Below are positions 57,002 through 64,000 of a stretch of 64,000 nt of DNA, piece after piece. The notes under the pieces are model-generated. The model did not search any database. It was not told the DNA's origin and was given only the letters and a program-made list of their open reading frames with translations. The first letter of the stretch is position 1; the number at the start of each line of letters is the position of its first letter. Source of the DNA: Desulfovibrio sp. (GTDB taxonomy: Bacteria > Desulfobacterota > Desulfovibrionia > Desulfovibrionales > Desulfovibrionaceae); NCBI GenBank assembly GCA_030145055.1, contig JAQYWK010000004.1, forward strand, positions 448,701 through 512,700. Reading direction: 5' to 3'. The position numbers were made by a program, and so were the translations under genes.

Positions 57002-58128
57002 ATATTTTTCTGGATAGCTTCAGCTCTTTTTTCCATTTGTCCTGCAAACTTGGATAAAATTTTACTTCCAGATAGAATTGAATCTATTCTGCTTTCATTC
57101 GTGTTTACTCTCCTGAAAACCCACTGTGCGATGTAGAATGCATCGGCTGGCTTGTCGCATGGCCCTATGCAGAATGTGTTTATCTTATCAGTAATTCCGT
57201 CCTTTATTTTTTCTCTTACCATGATGGCGTCTTTTAAAATTTCACCGGCATGAGATGTTTTATTTTTAGCTGTAAGCGTTTTCGTGAAATTTGAATTAGT
57301 AAGTGATTGTTGGAAAATACTATTGGCACTTTCAACTCTCTTTTCTGCTTTAATGTAGCCGTCCATGGCCTGGATAATATCAGGGTTTTGCGCAATAGCC
57401 GTAAGCACTGCCGATACGTGGCGCAAAGGCGTTGCGCTTACTCTAAACATTTCCGCACGTTCTTTTGCTGTTAGGGAACGAAGTTCAGTTCCTTGTCCTT
57501 CAGTGGCAAAATATTTTTCAGCAGTGATTCCTTTTTCTTCAATAATATCGAGCAAGATAGAGTGGTAGTTTGAATAAGAGTTTGTCAAAGCTTCAGGTGC
57601 AAGGAGCGTTTCCCAAATGTTTTTTCTTGCTGAAATAATGTTGTCAGCATTTGGCATAAGCCCCATTAAATTAAGTCCGAAGTGAGTATTAATGCCTTTA
57701 AAAGTAGCTGAGCTGTAGCCTGCTTTGGGGGTAAAAGGCATGGACCCTGCTGGTTGGTAATTGTTTGCAATATATTCAGCAAGGTTGTTTATAAAAACAT
57801 CTGTTATGATGTCCTGCTTAATTTTCTTTACTACCTTGGCAACGGTCGAACCTTTGCTTTCTGAACTGTTTTTTGTTTTGGTTACAGTTGTCTTATTTGC
57901 CGTTGGGGCAGAATCCTTCGCTGATGATGGCGTTGCAGTAGGGCTTTGGGCTATTTTCGTAACTATCGGAAGTCTCCCGCTAGATCCTTCTTCATGAATC
58001 CATGCCGGGGCTTCGACTTTTTCATCCTCTTGCTTCTCTGTGTCCTTATTGATGAAGAAAACAAGTGCGGCAGCCGAAATAACGAAAACGGCGGCAAAGA
58101 TGATGATAGGAAGTTTGAATTTATTCAT
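56998..58128 (-). CDS. Membrane-anchored periplasmic protein of unknown function
   Basis: The ATG at 58128 has GGAG upstream and opens a membrane anchor (residues about 5-25, FKLPIIIFAAVFVISAAALV); a longer frame is unlikely. The 376-residue protein has a Ser/Thr/Lys-rich linker (about 55-100) and a largely helical periplasmic domain with repeated Ala/Lys/Glu helices and two Cys (CIGPCDKPADAF). No family was recognised. It lies 18 bases after the Na/Pi cotransporter gene on the same strand, so the two are likely cotranscribed. Its stop overlaps the end of the convergent kinase gene by 4 bases. Confidence 0.7.
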   Translation of the reverse strand: MNKFKLPIIIFAAVFVISAAALVFFINKDTEKQEDEKVEAPAWIHEEGSSGRLPIVTKIAQSPTATPSSAKDSAPTANKTTVTKTKNSSESKGSTVAKVVKKIKQDIITDVFINNLAEYIANNYQPAGSMPFTPKAGYSSATFKGINTHFGLNLMGLMPNADNIISARKNIWETLLAPEALTNSYSNYHSILLDIIEEKGITAEKYFATEGQGTELRSLTAKERAEMFRVSATPLRHVSAVLTAIAQNPDIIQAMDGYIKAEKRVESANSIFQQSLTNSNFTKTLTAKNKTSHAGEILKDAIMVREKIKDGITDKINTFCIGPCDKPADAFYIAQWVFRRVNTNESRIDSILSGSKILSKFAGQMEKRAEAIQKNI

Positions 58129-58145
58129 TTGTGTGCTCCAGTCTA

Positions 58146-59807
58146 TTACCAGTGGCGGTTCCATGCAAATTTTACTGCCCCGGTTCCAGGACAGCATGTC
58201 ATGGAGTTGGGGGTCATTGCCGCAAGATAAATTGATCCCTTGGCGGATTGTTTAGCAATTCTTCTAATCTTCGAGAAAAGTTCTAATTGATCGACCATAT
58301 CCGGTACTTGCAGGTCTCCCGTTCCACCTGCGGAAAGTAGTCTGGCCTTAAGGTCGTGATAAGCTGATAACATGTCAGCTATCATGTTGTCGATTTGGCA
58401 AAATTCTGATGTACATGGGTGTTCTGAGGTATTTAAGACTCCAAGGCAAGAATTTAAAAATACGGTAACAAGATCAGAGTCAGATCCTAAGGACTCTACG
58501 TTCGGCATTAATTTCTTTTTTGCTAGCGATTCACATAACGCGCCCGATGTTCGATAATATTGCAAAATCCTGAGTGCGGTAGCTATTTGCTGAGCCTGTG
58601 TTTCTGTAAGTGGCTGTCCTTGCATTTTTGCGCAGAACTCCCTTGAAATTTCTATCAAATTGTCAAGAGAGCCCTTGTCGGACGTGAGAGCTGCATAATT
58701 AAAATTTGAATTTAGTCCATTTCTAACAATTGAGCGCGTATGAATTCCGATGCGTGTAAGCTCAAGATTAAGTGCATCGATGGCAAAAGATGGAGTAGAT
58801 AATACATTGTTATCCAGGTATTTGGGGCGCCCTTTTTTATCGCCCTTATGCCCGATTCTTCTCTCAAGAAATGCTACAAGACGATCTGTAAAAGGCCATA
58901 AACACATCACGCCTAACACGTTAAATACAGTGTGGAATATTGCCAAAACAAGAGCAGGTTCTTTTGATATCCCCACACTCTCGGTAAAGAGCAAAATTCC
59001 CTTCAATAAAATTGGAAGAAGAAGCAAAGCTATTAGCGCCGTGACCATATTAAAGATGATATGGCCTGTAGCAACTCTTTTGGCGTTTACAGTTGCTCCC
59101 ATTACCGAAAGGGCGGCTGTGGAGGTTGTTCCTATATTGGTGCCGATAACCGCGGCGGCTCCTTGATCCAAATTCATTAGTCCTGAAATTGTGGCGGTTA
59201 AGACCAATGCCATAGCTGCACTTGAACTTTGCATCAGCAAGGTAAGCAGAAGTCCTATTCCGATAAAAATGGGGAGGGAGAGTATGCCGGTTCCTGCAAA
59301 TGCAGAGAGATCAAGTGCTGATTCAATTCCATCAAACGAATGTTGTAGGGTGGATATGCCGAGAAAAAAAAGTCCGAAGCCCGCAAGTGCATCACCGAAG
59401 TGAACTCGCTTGGAAAGAGATCCTGTTAACCTTAGAAGTGCGCCAACCGCAATAAGGGGCAGGGCCAGTCCTTTAATGTTAATACTGAACCCCGCAGCGG
59501 CAACAATCCAGCCTGTGACTGTCGTTCCTATATTACTGCCGTAAATTACGCCTATGGACTGTGTAAGTGTTATCAGCCCTGCATTTACGAACCCAATTAC
59601 CGCAACTGTTACTGCGCTGGAAGATTGAACTAGTGCTGTTATGAAAAAACCTGAAAAGAGTCCGCGGCCGGGGCTTTTGGTCCATTCGCCAAGAATGCGT
59701 CGTAACGAATGTCCGGCGGCTTGGCGAAGCCCCTGTGTCATCAGGCGCATGCCGATAAGGAAGAGCCCAAGCCCTCCGAGAAGATTTGCAAGAAGCGTAA
59801 ATGTCAT
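58146..59807 (-). CDS. Na/Pi cotransporter family protein with PhoU-like domain
   Basis: A 553-residue membrane protein with two inverted NptA/PNaS repeats, each carrying the QSSSA signature (VQSSSAVTVAVIGF near the N-terminus, and MQSSSAAMALVLTA later) and a GxNIGTT motif (YGSNIGTTVTGW, IGTNIGTTSTAA). The C-terminal 180 residues form a helical PhoU-like domain. It is predicted to move phosphate with sodium; some members act in phosphate efflux. The start gives MTFTLLANLLGGLGLFLIGM, the usual first helix. It is followed closely by a periplasmic protein of unknown function. Confidence 0.9.
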   Translation of the reverse strand: MTFTLLANLLGGLGLFLIGMRLMTQGLRQAAGHSLRRILGEWTKSPGRGLFSGFFITALVQSSSAVTVAVIGFVNAGLITLTQSIGVIYGSNIGTTVTGWIVAAAGFSINIKGLALPLIAVGALLRLTGSLSKRVHFGDALAGFGLFFLGISTLQHSFDGIESALDLSAFAGTGILSLPIFIGIGLLLTLLMQSSSAAMALVLTATISGLMNLDQGAAAVIGTNIGTTSTAALSVMGATVNAKRVATGHIIFNMVTALIALLLLPILLKGILLFTESVGISKEPALVLAIFHTVFNVLGVMCLWPFTDRLVAFLERRIGHKGDKKGRPKYLDNNVLSTPSFAIDALNLELTRIGIHTRSIVRNGLNSNFNYAALTSDKGSLDNLIEISREFCAKMQGQPLTETQAQQIATALRILQYYRTSGALCESLAKKKLMPNVESLGSDSDLVTVFLNSCLGVLNTSEHPCTSEFCQIDNMIADMLSAYHDLKARLLSAGGTGDLQVPDMVDQLELFSKIRRIAKQSAKGSIYLAAMTPNSMTCCPGTGAVKFAWNRHW

Positions 59808-59916
59808 GTTTCGTTTTTATGTATTGGGTTGAATTGTCGAATCAATATTTGGATAATCTACTGAGAAGGCGGAAAATGCAAGGGGCATAAGCTATTTATT
59901 ATGTCAGTTTAAATAA

Positions 59917-59953
59917 AAAACCCCTCTCACAAATTGCTTGTGAGAGGGGTTTT
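59917..59953. terminator. Bidirectional terminator
   Basis: AAAACCCCTCTCACAA-ATTGC-TTGTGAGAGGGGTTTT, a perfect stem with T-runs on both strands. On the minus strand it serves the Skp-like gene. Confidence 0.92.
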
Positions 59954-59987
59954 GACTATCTAATTAACTTTGACAGTTTTAAAACTG

Positions 59988-60461
59988 TTAAGGTGTAACT
60001 TTGATGTTCATCTTGTTCATTTCTTCAATGATAGCAGCTGTGATGTCTGCATCTTTATCGTAGCTGATAGCTGATTCCATTGAAAGAACTGCGGACAAAC
60101 CTTTTTCTGCACGGTATTTATCCACCGCAGTGGTGAATCCTGCGTTCAAAGATTCTACTATGCGAGTCTGCTCTGCGCCCATTTTAGCCTGGTATTCGCC
60201 GAGAGCTTCTTGGAATTTGCGTGAATTTTCTTCAGTCTGGTTTCCTGCAAGTTCTTTCTGCATTTCAGTGAAAGTAGACTGGAAGGTTTCACTCGCATTC
60301 TTAAGGTATTCCATGCCTTCAGCTCCGGCCTTACACTCTTTGAATACAGTATTGGTATCTACAACACCAATTTTAGCTCCTGCTGATTCATCTTGTTGAC
60401 AGCCGAATAGAAAAACTGAAAGAGTAATAAGTGCAACTAATGTAAGTATTTTTTTAAACAT
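59988..60461 (-). CDS. OmpH/Skp-like lipoprotein
   Basis: The ATG at 60461 has GGAG seven bases upstream; a GTG four codons earlier would overlap that site. The 157-residue protein has a lipoprotein signal (SVFLFGC lipobox), then the Skp/OmpH pattern: a beta strand IGVVDTNTVFKEC, two long charged helices (about 40-115) and a final strand and helix. Skp family members chaperone outer-membrane proteins in the periplasm. A lipid anchor is unusual for classic Skp but is seen in OmpH-like proteins of deltaproteobacteria-type genomes. A strong terminator follows. Confidence 0.8.
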   Translation of the reverse strand: MFKKILTLVALITLSVFLFGCQQDESAGAKIGVVDTNTVFKECKAGAEGMEYLKNASETFQSTFTEMQKELAGNQTEENSRKFQEALGEYQAKMGAEQTRIVESLNAGFTTAVDKYRAEKGLSAVLSMESAISYDKDADITAAIIEEMNKMNIKVTP

Positions 60462-60713
60462 AATGTTCTCCACTGTTAGATTTTTAGATTTTGTCTTCTT
60501 GAACAGACAAAAAGACCTTTAAACCGAAAAAAGAGTAGTTGGCAAGAAATCGTTGCTGAAAATTAACATGGTAGACATTTTTTAATTATGAGTTAAAGTA
60601 TTTGATATCTTAATTTACGGATTTCATAGTTGTTTATGTGAAGGTGATAATCAAATATATAGGGTTAAAAGCAGTTTGTGCTTCGTAATTTGTAAAACTG
60701 TGAGGACAGGAAG

Positions 60714-62135
60714 ATGAGAACTAAAGTAATCGCCACATTAGGTCCGGCCTCTGCAAATGTTGAAACTATTCGCAAAATGGTTCTTAACGGAGTCAGGATT
60801 TTGCGCCTGAATTTTTCTCATTCAAATGCAGAGAGTTTTCGTCCGGTTATAAAAATGATTAAGGAAGTTGAAGAAGATCTTTCGATTTCTTTGACCACCA
60901 TGGGTGATTTGTGCGGACCGAAAATCAGGGTCGGTGAAATTAAGGGTGCTCCTCTTGAAATAGCTCAGTACACTAATGTGTATCTGGGTATGCCAGAGGA
61001 AAGTGAAAAGTATACAGATTGTCCTTTTATTCCGCTCGATCAGCCTGAATTACTTCATGGCCTAGAAGATGGAATGCTTGTTTCTCTCAGTGATGGAATA
61101 TTACAGTTCATTGTAACTGAGACCATCGAGAAGGATAAACTGTATAAGCTTGAGGTTCAGAACGCAGGTATCTTGTCGTCTCGCAAGGGAATTGCATTTC
61201 CCGGAAAAAATTTGGCTCTTGCTGCTTTTACTGAGAAGGATAAAGTCGATCTTGCTGAAGGAATTGAAATTGGTGTTGATTCCTTTGCAATGTCCTTTGT
61301 TCAGACAGCAAAAGATGTCGAAGATGTAAAAGCCGAAATGCAGAAGCGTGGTGTCTGGCTCCCAGTTATCGCCAAAATTGAACGACAGAATGCTGTTGAA
61401 AATATCGAGTCGATTTTACAAGTTGCCGACGCCATCATGGTTGCGCGTGGGGATTTAGGACTTGAGTGTAAGTTATCGGTGGTTCCGGTTATTCAGAAAA
61501 AGCTGATACGTGCTTGTCGTCATGCTCAGAAGCCTGTGATCGTTGCCACTCAGATGATGCTTTCTATGGTAAAGAATCCTATTCCGACGCGTGCAGAAGC
61601 CAATGACGTCGCAAATGCGATCATGGATGGGGCAGATTGCTGTATGCTTTCAGAGGAAACCGCAATTGGCGATTATCCGGCTGAAGCGGTTGGTTTCATA
61701 AAGGAAATTGCCGAAGCGACTGAGCCATATTACCTCGAAAGAATTGACGGTCCGTACAAGCCTAAAAAGGGAACAAATACCATTAAGTCCCTGAGTTACT
61801 CAGCATGTTTGTTGGCAGATAATATCGACAGTCCTGCGATACTTTGTCATTCAAGCAGTGGTGAGTCTGCAAGGGTTATTTGTAGCCGTAGGCCGAAACA
61901 GCCGATTCACTGCCTGACTCCTGATAGGAGTGTCCCCGCTTACTTGAACTTCTTCTGGGGCATGACTCCGGTGGTCGCGGATGCCAGTATTTGTGAGCAC
62001 AGAGTGCGTCTTGAAATGTATCTGGAAGGTAATATCTCATTTCCGCGAGGTAAGGGGTATATCCTTGTTTCCGGACAGCCTACACCGGGGCAGACGGAAT
62101 CAAGAACCAATGAAATTAAGTTGTATTACAAATAG
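60714..62135 (+). CDS. pyk: Pyruvate kinase
   Basis: A 473-residue glycolytic enzyme that transfers phosphate from phosphoenolpyruvate to ADP. The start MRTKVIATLGPAS and NFSHSNAES carry the usual N-terminal active-site residues. LCGPKIRVGEI, the catalytic-Lys segment VIAKIERQNAVENIESI, MVARGDLGLE, ATQMMLSMVKNPIPTRAEA and DGADCCMLSEETAIGDYP are all intact. The C-terminal regulatory domain is present (ILCHSSSGESARVICSRRP). The ribosome site GAGGACAGGA fits. A terminator follows the stop. Confidence 0.96.
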   Translation: MRTKVIATLGPASANVETIRKMVLNGVRILRLNFSHSNAESFRPVIKMIKEVEEDLSISLTTMGDLCGPKIRVGEIKGAPLEIAQYTNVYLGMPEESEKYTDCPFIPLDQPELLHGLEDGMLVSLSDGILQFIVTETIEKDKLYKLEVQNAGILSSRKGIAFPGKNLALAAFTEKDKVDLAEGIEIGVDSFAMSFVQTAKDVEDVKAEMQKRGVWLPVIAKIERQNAVENIESILQVADAIMVARGDLGLECKLSVVPVIQKKLIRACRHAQKPVIVATQMMLSMVKNPIPTRAEANDVANAIMDGADCCMLSEETAIGDYPAEAVGFIKEIAEATEPYYLERIDGPYKPKKGTNTIKSLSYSACLLADNIDSPAILCHSSSGESARVICSRRPKQPIHCLTPDRSVPAYLNFFWGMTPVVADASICEHRVRLEMYLEGNISFPRGKGYILVSGQPTPGQTESRTNEIKLYYK

Positions 62136-62162
62136 ATTAGAAAGTGTTTAAGCTAGGTGTAA

Positions 62163-62201
62163 GGCCGCTCTGAATCGTTACGGTTCGGGGTGGCTTTTTT
62201 T
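62163..62201 (+). terminator. Terminator of pyk
   Basis: GCCGCTCTGAATC-GTTAC-GGTTCGGGGTGGC (with GU pairs) followed by TTTTTTTTA. Confidence 0.75.
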
Positions 62202-62671
62202 TATTGGGAAGAGCTTTGGATGTTGTCTTTTATGAGACCGTAGAAAGAATCTGAGTCTGAAACAAACACCCAACCGAGATGGCAGAGGCATTTTCCGCAT
62301 ATGGCAATTTGCCAGCGATATCCTGAAAACCAAGAGAATTCGGAGTAATTATTTCCAGATGGGAGACAGCCAGGTGCATTAGAAAAACATTTGATCTGAA
62401 ATATATAGCCATGCGGATTGAAAAACGAGTGTTCGTGACTTCCGTTTTTAGATATGGCGAAGGAGCTGTTGGTTATTTGATATTTACATTTTTTGCACAG
62501 AATATTTTGTTCGGGATCATGTGGCTCGGGTTGATCCGCCTTGAGAGGGGCGTTACTTGAGAATCTATCACTGTCTGGAATAGTTTTAAGTAACGCAGGT
62601 GGAGTCGAAAGTGTGCAGGGGGTCGTGTTCTGTATATCCATGTGCTTATGCATGTTCTGTATGGTACACAT
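62201..62671 (-). CDS. CULT-domain protein (cereblon thalidomide-binding domain homologue)
   Basis: The frame is open further upstream but runs into the tRNA-Asn terminator, so an internal start was chosen: ATG at 62671, or at 62641, neither with a clear ribosome site. About 156 residues. The C-terminal 105 residues match the CULT fold: zinc ligands in LCKKCKYQI and ICGKCLC, a central SFFNPHGYIFQIKCFSNAPG, and the aromatic cage with all three Trp in SWFSGYRWQ and HLGWVF, equivalent to W380, W386 and W400 of human cereblon. Bacterial single-domain CULT proteins exist (for example in Magnetospirillum), with unknown native ligand. The N-terminal 50 residues are Pro/Thr-rich and unlike the domain. 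Confidence 0.8.
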   Translation of the reverse strand: MCTIQNMHKHMDIQNTTPCTLSTPPALLKTIPDSDRFSSNAPLKADQPEPHDPEQNILCKKCKYQITNSSFAISKNGSHEHSFFNPHGYIFQIKCFSNAPGCLPSGNNYSEFSWFSGYRWQIAICGKCLCHLGWVFVSDSDSFYGLIKDNIQSSSQ

Positions 62672-62740
62672 AGGACGAGAGTATGAAAAGGGGAGAGTGA
62701 TGCGTGACGTTGTTTTTGCTGTGTAATAGGCACTTGCTCC

Positions 62741-62780
62741 AAAAACAGAAAAGGCTACTTTCTTAACGAAAGTAGCCTTA
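62741..62780 (-). terminator. Terminator of tRNA-Asn copy 1
   Basis: Minus-strand hairpin AAGGCTACTTTCG-TTA-AGAAAGTAGCCTT followed by TTCTGTTTTT. Confidence 0.88.
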
Positions 62781-62788
62781 TATAATTC

Positions 62789-62864
62789 TGGCTCCCCGGG
62801 AGGGACTTGAACCCCCAACCTAGTGATTAACAGTCACCCGCTCTGCCGATTGAGCCACCGAGGA
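62789..62864 (-). tRNA. tRNA-Asn (anticodon GTT), copy 1
   Basis: 76 bases on the minus strand: acceptor TCCTCGG / CCGGGGA, discriminator G and encoded CCA. The anticodon stem GGTGA / TCACT closes CTGTTAA, giving GTT. The T arm carries GGTTCAAGTCC. Identical to copy 2, 325 bases away. Confidence 0.96.
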
Positions 62865-62902
62865 AGATACTTGCTGAACAGTTTCCCGTTGCAACGAAGA
62901 GA

Positions 62903-62931
62903 TATCTACGGATTTGGTCCGAAGATGTCAA
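62903..62931 (-). promoter_or_regulatory. Promoter of tRNA-Asn copy 1
   Basis: On the minus strand TTGACA, a 17-base spacer and TAGATA, with the -10 box about 40 bases before the tRNA. Confidence 0.75.
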
Positions 62932-63066
62932 ACATTATCTGCACTTAAAATGAATCTAATTAAAAAAAGTATGAAATCAGCTATATATAATGAAGAGACG
63001 AAAATTGAGCGATTTTAGAGAAAAAGAGGAAAGGGGAGATTGCTGACGTTTGGCATAAATGGTTAG

Positions 63067-63105
63067 AAAACAGAAAAGGCTACTTTCTTAACGAAAGTAG
63101 CCTTA
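63067..63105 (-). terminator. Terminator of tRNA-Asn copy 2
   Basis: Same hairpin as copy 1 (stem AAGGCTACTTTC / GAAAGTAGCCTT) with a shorter T-rich tail. Confidence 0.85.
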
Positions 63106-63113
63106 TAAAATTC

Positions 63114-63189
63114 TGGCTCCCCGGGAGGGACTTGAACCCCCAACCTAGTGATTAACAGTCACCCGCTCTGCCGATTGAGCCACCGAGGA
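63114..63189 (-). tRNA. tRNA-Asn (anticodon GTT), copy 2
   Basis: Base-for-base identical to the tRNA at 62789-62864, with encoded CCA and anticodon GTT. The tRNA, its terminator and the first bases upstream were duplicated as one block, while the sequence between the blocks differs. Confidence 0.96.
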
Positions 63190-63228
63190 AGATACTTGCT
63201 GAGAAGTTGTCTCAAGCAACGAGATTGG

Positions 63229-63257
63229 GTTTTACGTATTTGCCTTAGAGATGTCAA
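63229..63257 (-). promoter_or_regulatory. Promoter of tRNA-Asn copy 2
   Basis: On the minus strand TTGACA, a 17-base spacer and TAAAAC, positioned as in copy 1. The -35 box and first spacer bases match copy 1 while the rest has diverged. Confidence 0.65.
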
Positions 63258-63395
63258 ACATTTTTTTAAAAAAAAATAGTACGTCCGAGGTGGCTATAAA
63301 ACATGTACTTTCTTGACGACAAAGGGTATTTAGCTTAGGCAAACAACGGATCTCGTATTTTTCTAGACTTTATTCGGTTACGGAGAATTAATAAG

Positions 63396-64000
63396 TTGAG
63401 CGGCAAGAAAAAGAAGCAAATAAAGCTGGCAACCAAATCCGAGCATGTGGCAAAATTTATGCCCCTGCTCGAGGCTCTGCAAGCTCAGAACGAACTCAAT
63501 GAGGTTCTGAAGAATCGCGTTGAAAAGGCTTGTACTCTTCTTGATGAAGGTGTGCAGCTTTATCCAAACGACTTCAGTAAAGATACAGATGTTTCATTTA
63601 TTTGGGACAATTACGACAAAACTGATACTGAGGGTCTACAATCTCTCGGTAAAAAGTTTAAGATGGCGGGCAGAATACTTACTCTGCGTTCCTTCGGTAA
63701 AGTCGCATTCTTTCACCTGCAAGATCCAACCGGCAGAATTCAGATTTATGCCGCAAGGGATGATCTTGGTGTAGAACTGTACAAAATATTTAAGAAATTT
63801 GACATCGGTGACATTGTCGGCGTTGAGGGAGAACTCTTCAGAACTAAAACTGATGAGTTGACTCTGAAAGCCGACACGGTCAGCCTGATTACTAAATCTA
63901 TGCGTCCGCTTCCCGAAAAGTATCATGGACTTAAAGATGTAGAGACCAGATATCGTCAGCGTTATGTCGATCTGATCGTTACTCCTCGTGCCCGTGAAAT
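63396..64000 (+). CDS. lysS: Lysyl-tRNA synthetase (class II), N-terminal part
   Basis: Reading from a TTG at 63396 (GGAG ten bases upstream), the frame stays open to the window end. After a short Lys-rich N-tail and a helix comes the OB-fold anticodon-binding domain of bacterial-type LysRS: KFKMAGRILTLRSFGKVAFF, LQDPTGRIQIYAARD, and IVGVEGELFRTKTDELTLKA. Then comes the start of the catalytic core, PLPEKYHGLKDVETRYRQRYVDLIV (shown here in part), typical of lysS. No ATG fits better: the first in-frame ATG is inside the helix. The enzyme charges tRNA-Lys; the gene continues beyond the window. Confidence 0.9.
   Translation, partial: MSGKKKKQIKLATKSEHVAKFMPLLEALQAQNELNEVLKNRVEKACTLLDEGVQLYPNDFSKDTDVSFIWDNYDKTDTEGLQSLGKKFKMAGRILTLRSFGKVAFFHLQDPTGRIQIYAARDDLGVELYKIFKKFDIGDIVGVEGELFRTKTDELTLKADTVSLITKSMRPLPEKYHGLKDVETRYRQRYVDLIVTPRARE

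Noticed and set aside
62672-62818. Extension of the CULT protein upstream into the tRNA-Asn region.
   Set aside because: The extra 49 residues would be read through the tRNA 3' end and its terminator hairpin, which is not plausible as protein-coding sequence.

Overview
The window looks like a chromosomal segment of a mesophilic, probably marine, sulfate-reducing Desulfovibrionaceae bacterium (Desulfovibrio/Maridesulfovibrio-like). This is inferred from moderate-to-low GC, a small assimilatory-type sulfite reductase, [FeFe]-hydrogenase maturation genes, a sulfatase with an anaerobic maturase, very many chemoreceptors and PAS/His-kinase proteins, and a candidate selenoprotein. No taxonomic search could be run.

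Layout. 0-6 kb: tail of an M24 peptidase, a solute-binding protein, a zinc-ribbon/AMIN membrane protein with a sequon-rich linker, an iron alcohol dehydrogenase and a DsbD-type reductase. 6.1-15.4 kb: tRNA-Lys followed by an accessory stretch (two unknown genes, a Fic protein, a chemoreceptor, a PAS-LuxR regulator, a PAS histidine kinase) ending at a short tyrosine recombinase. 15.5-18.4 kb: Tat-exported sulfatase directly followed by its radical-SAM maturase. 18.4-21.4 kb: a gene graveyard (flavin oxidoreductase tail, a reverse-strand coding tail, a decayed chemoreceptor, a solute-binding-protein stub) around intact ridA. 21.6-25.6 kb: MOT1-like molybdate transporter, a small gene, a molybdenum-storage-protein-like kinase fold, a PadR regulator and a TiaS-like protein. 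25.9-26.2 kb: an ArsC/Spx-family gene whose catalytic Cys codon is TGA with a SECIS-like hairpin, the best candidate for a new system component. 26.5-40.2 kb: three more chemoreceptors, an XRE-PAS-pseudokinase-receiver protein, a large hybrid kinase and a sulfite reductase. 40.5-44.8 kb: a translationally coupled trio of sensor diguanylate cyclase, HlyD-like adaptor and a cation-diffusion-facilitator homologue that lacks metal ligands. 44.9-48.3 kb: small lipoprotein, pentapeptide-repeat membrane protein, and a duplicated short-ORF/terminator unit around a Cys-rich gene. 48.3-57 kb: DUF4301 protein, hydG-hydE-hydF, ErcA-like protein with a PAS histidine kinase. 57-64 kb: periplasmic hypothetical, Na/Pi cotransporter, Skp-like lipoprotein, pyruvate kinase, a cereblon-type CULT-domain protein, two identical tRNA-Asn units and the start of lysS.

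The dominant theme is signalling: four intact and one decayed methyl-accepting chemotaxis proteins, five kinase-like or PAS regulators and one diguanylate cyclase. Two receptors and the decayed one end in an aromatic-x-x-aromatic tail like the CheR/CheB docking pentapeptide; the other two do not. Metabolic modules (sulfatase plus maturase, Mo transport plus Mo storage, H-cluster maturation, ErcA plus kinase) are each compact pairs or operons.
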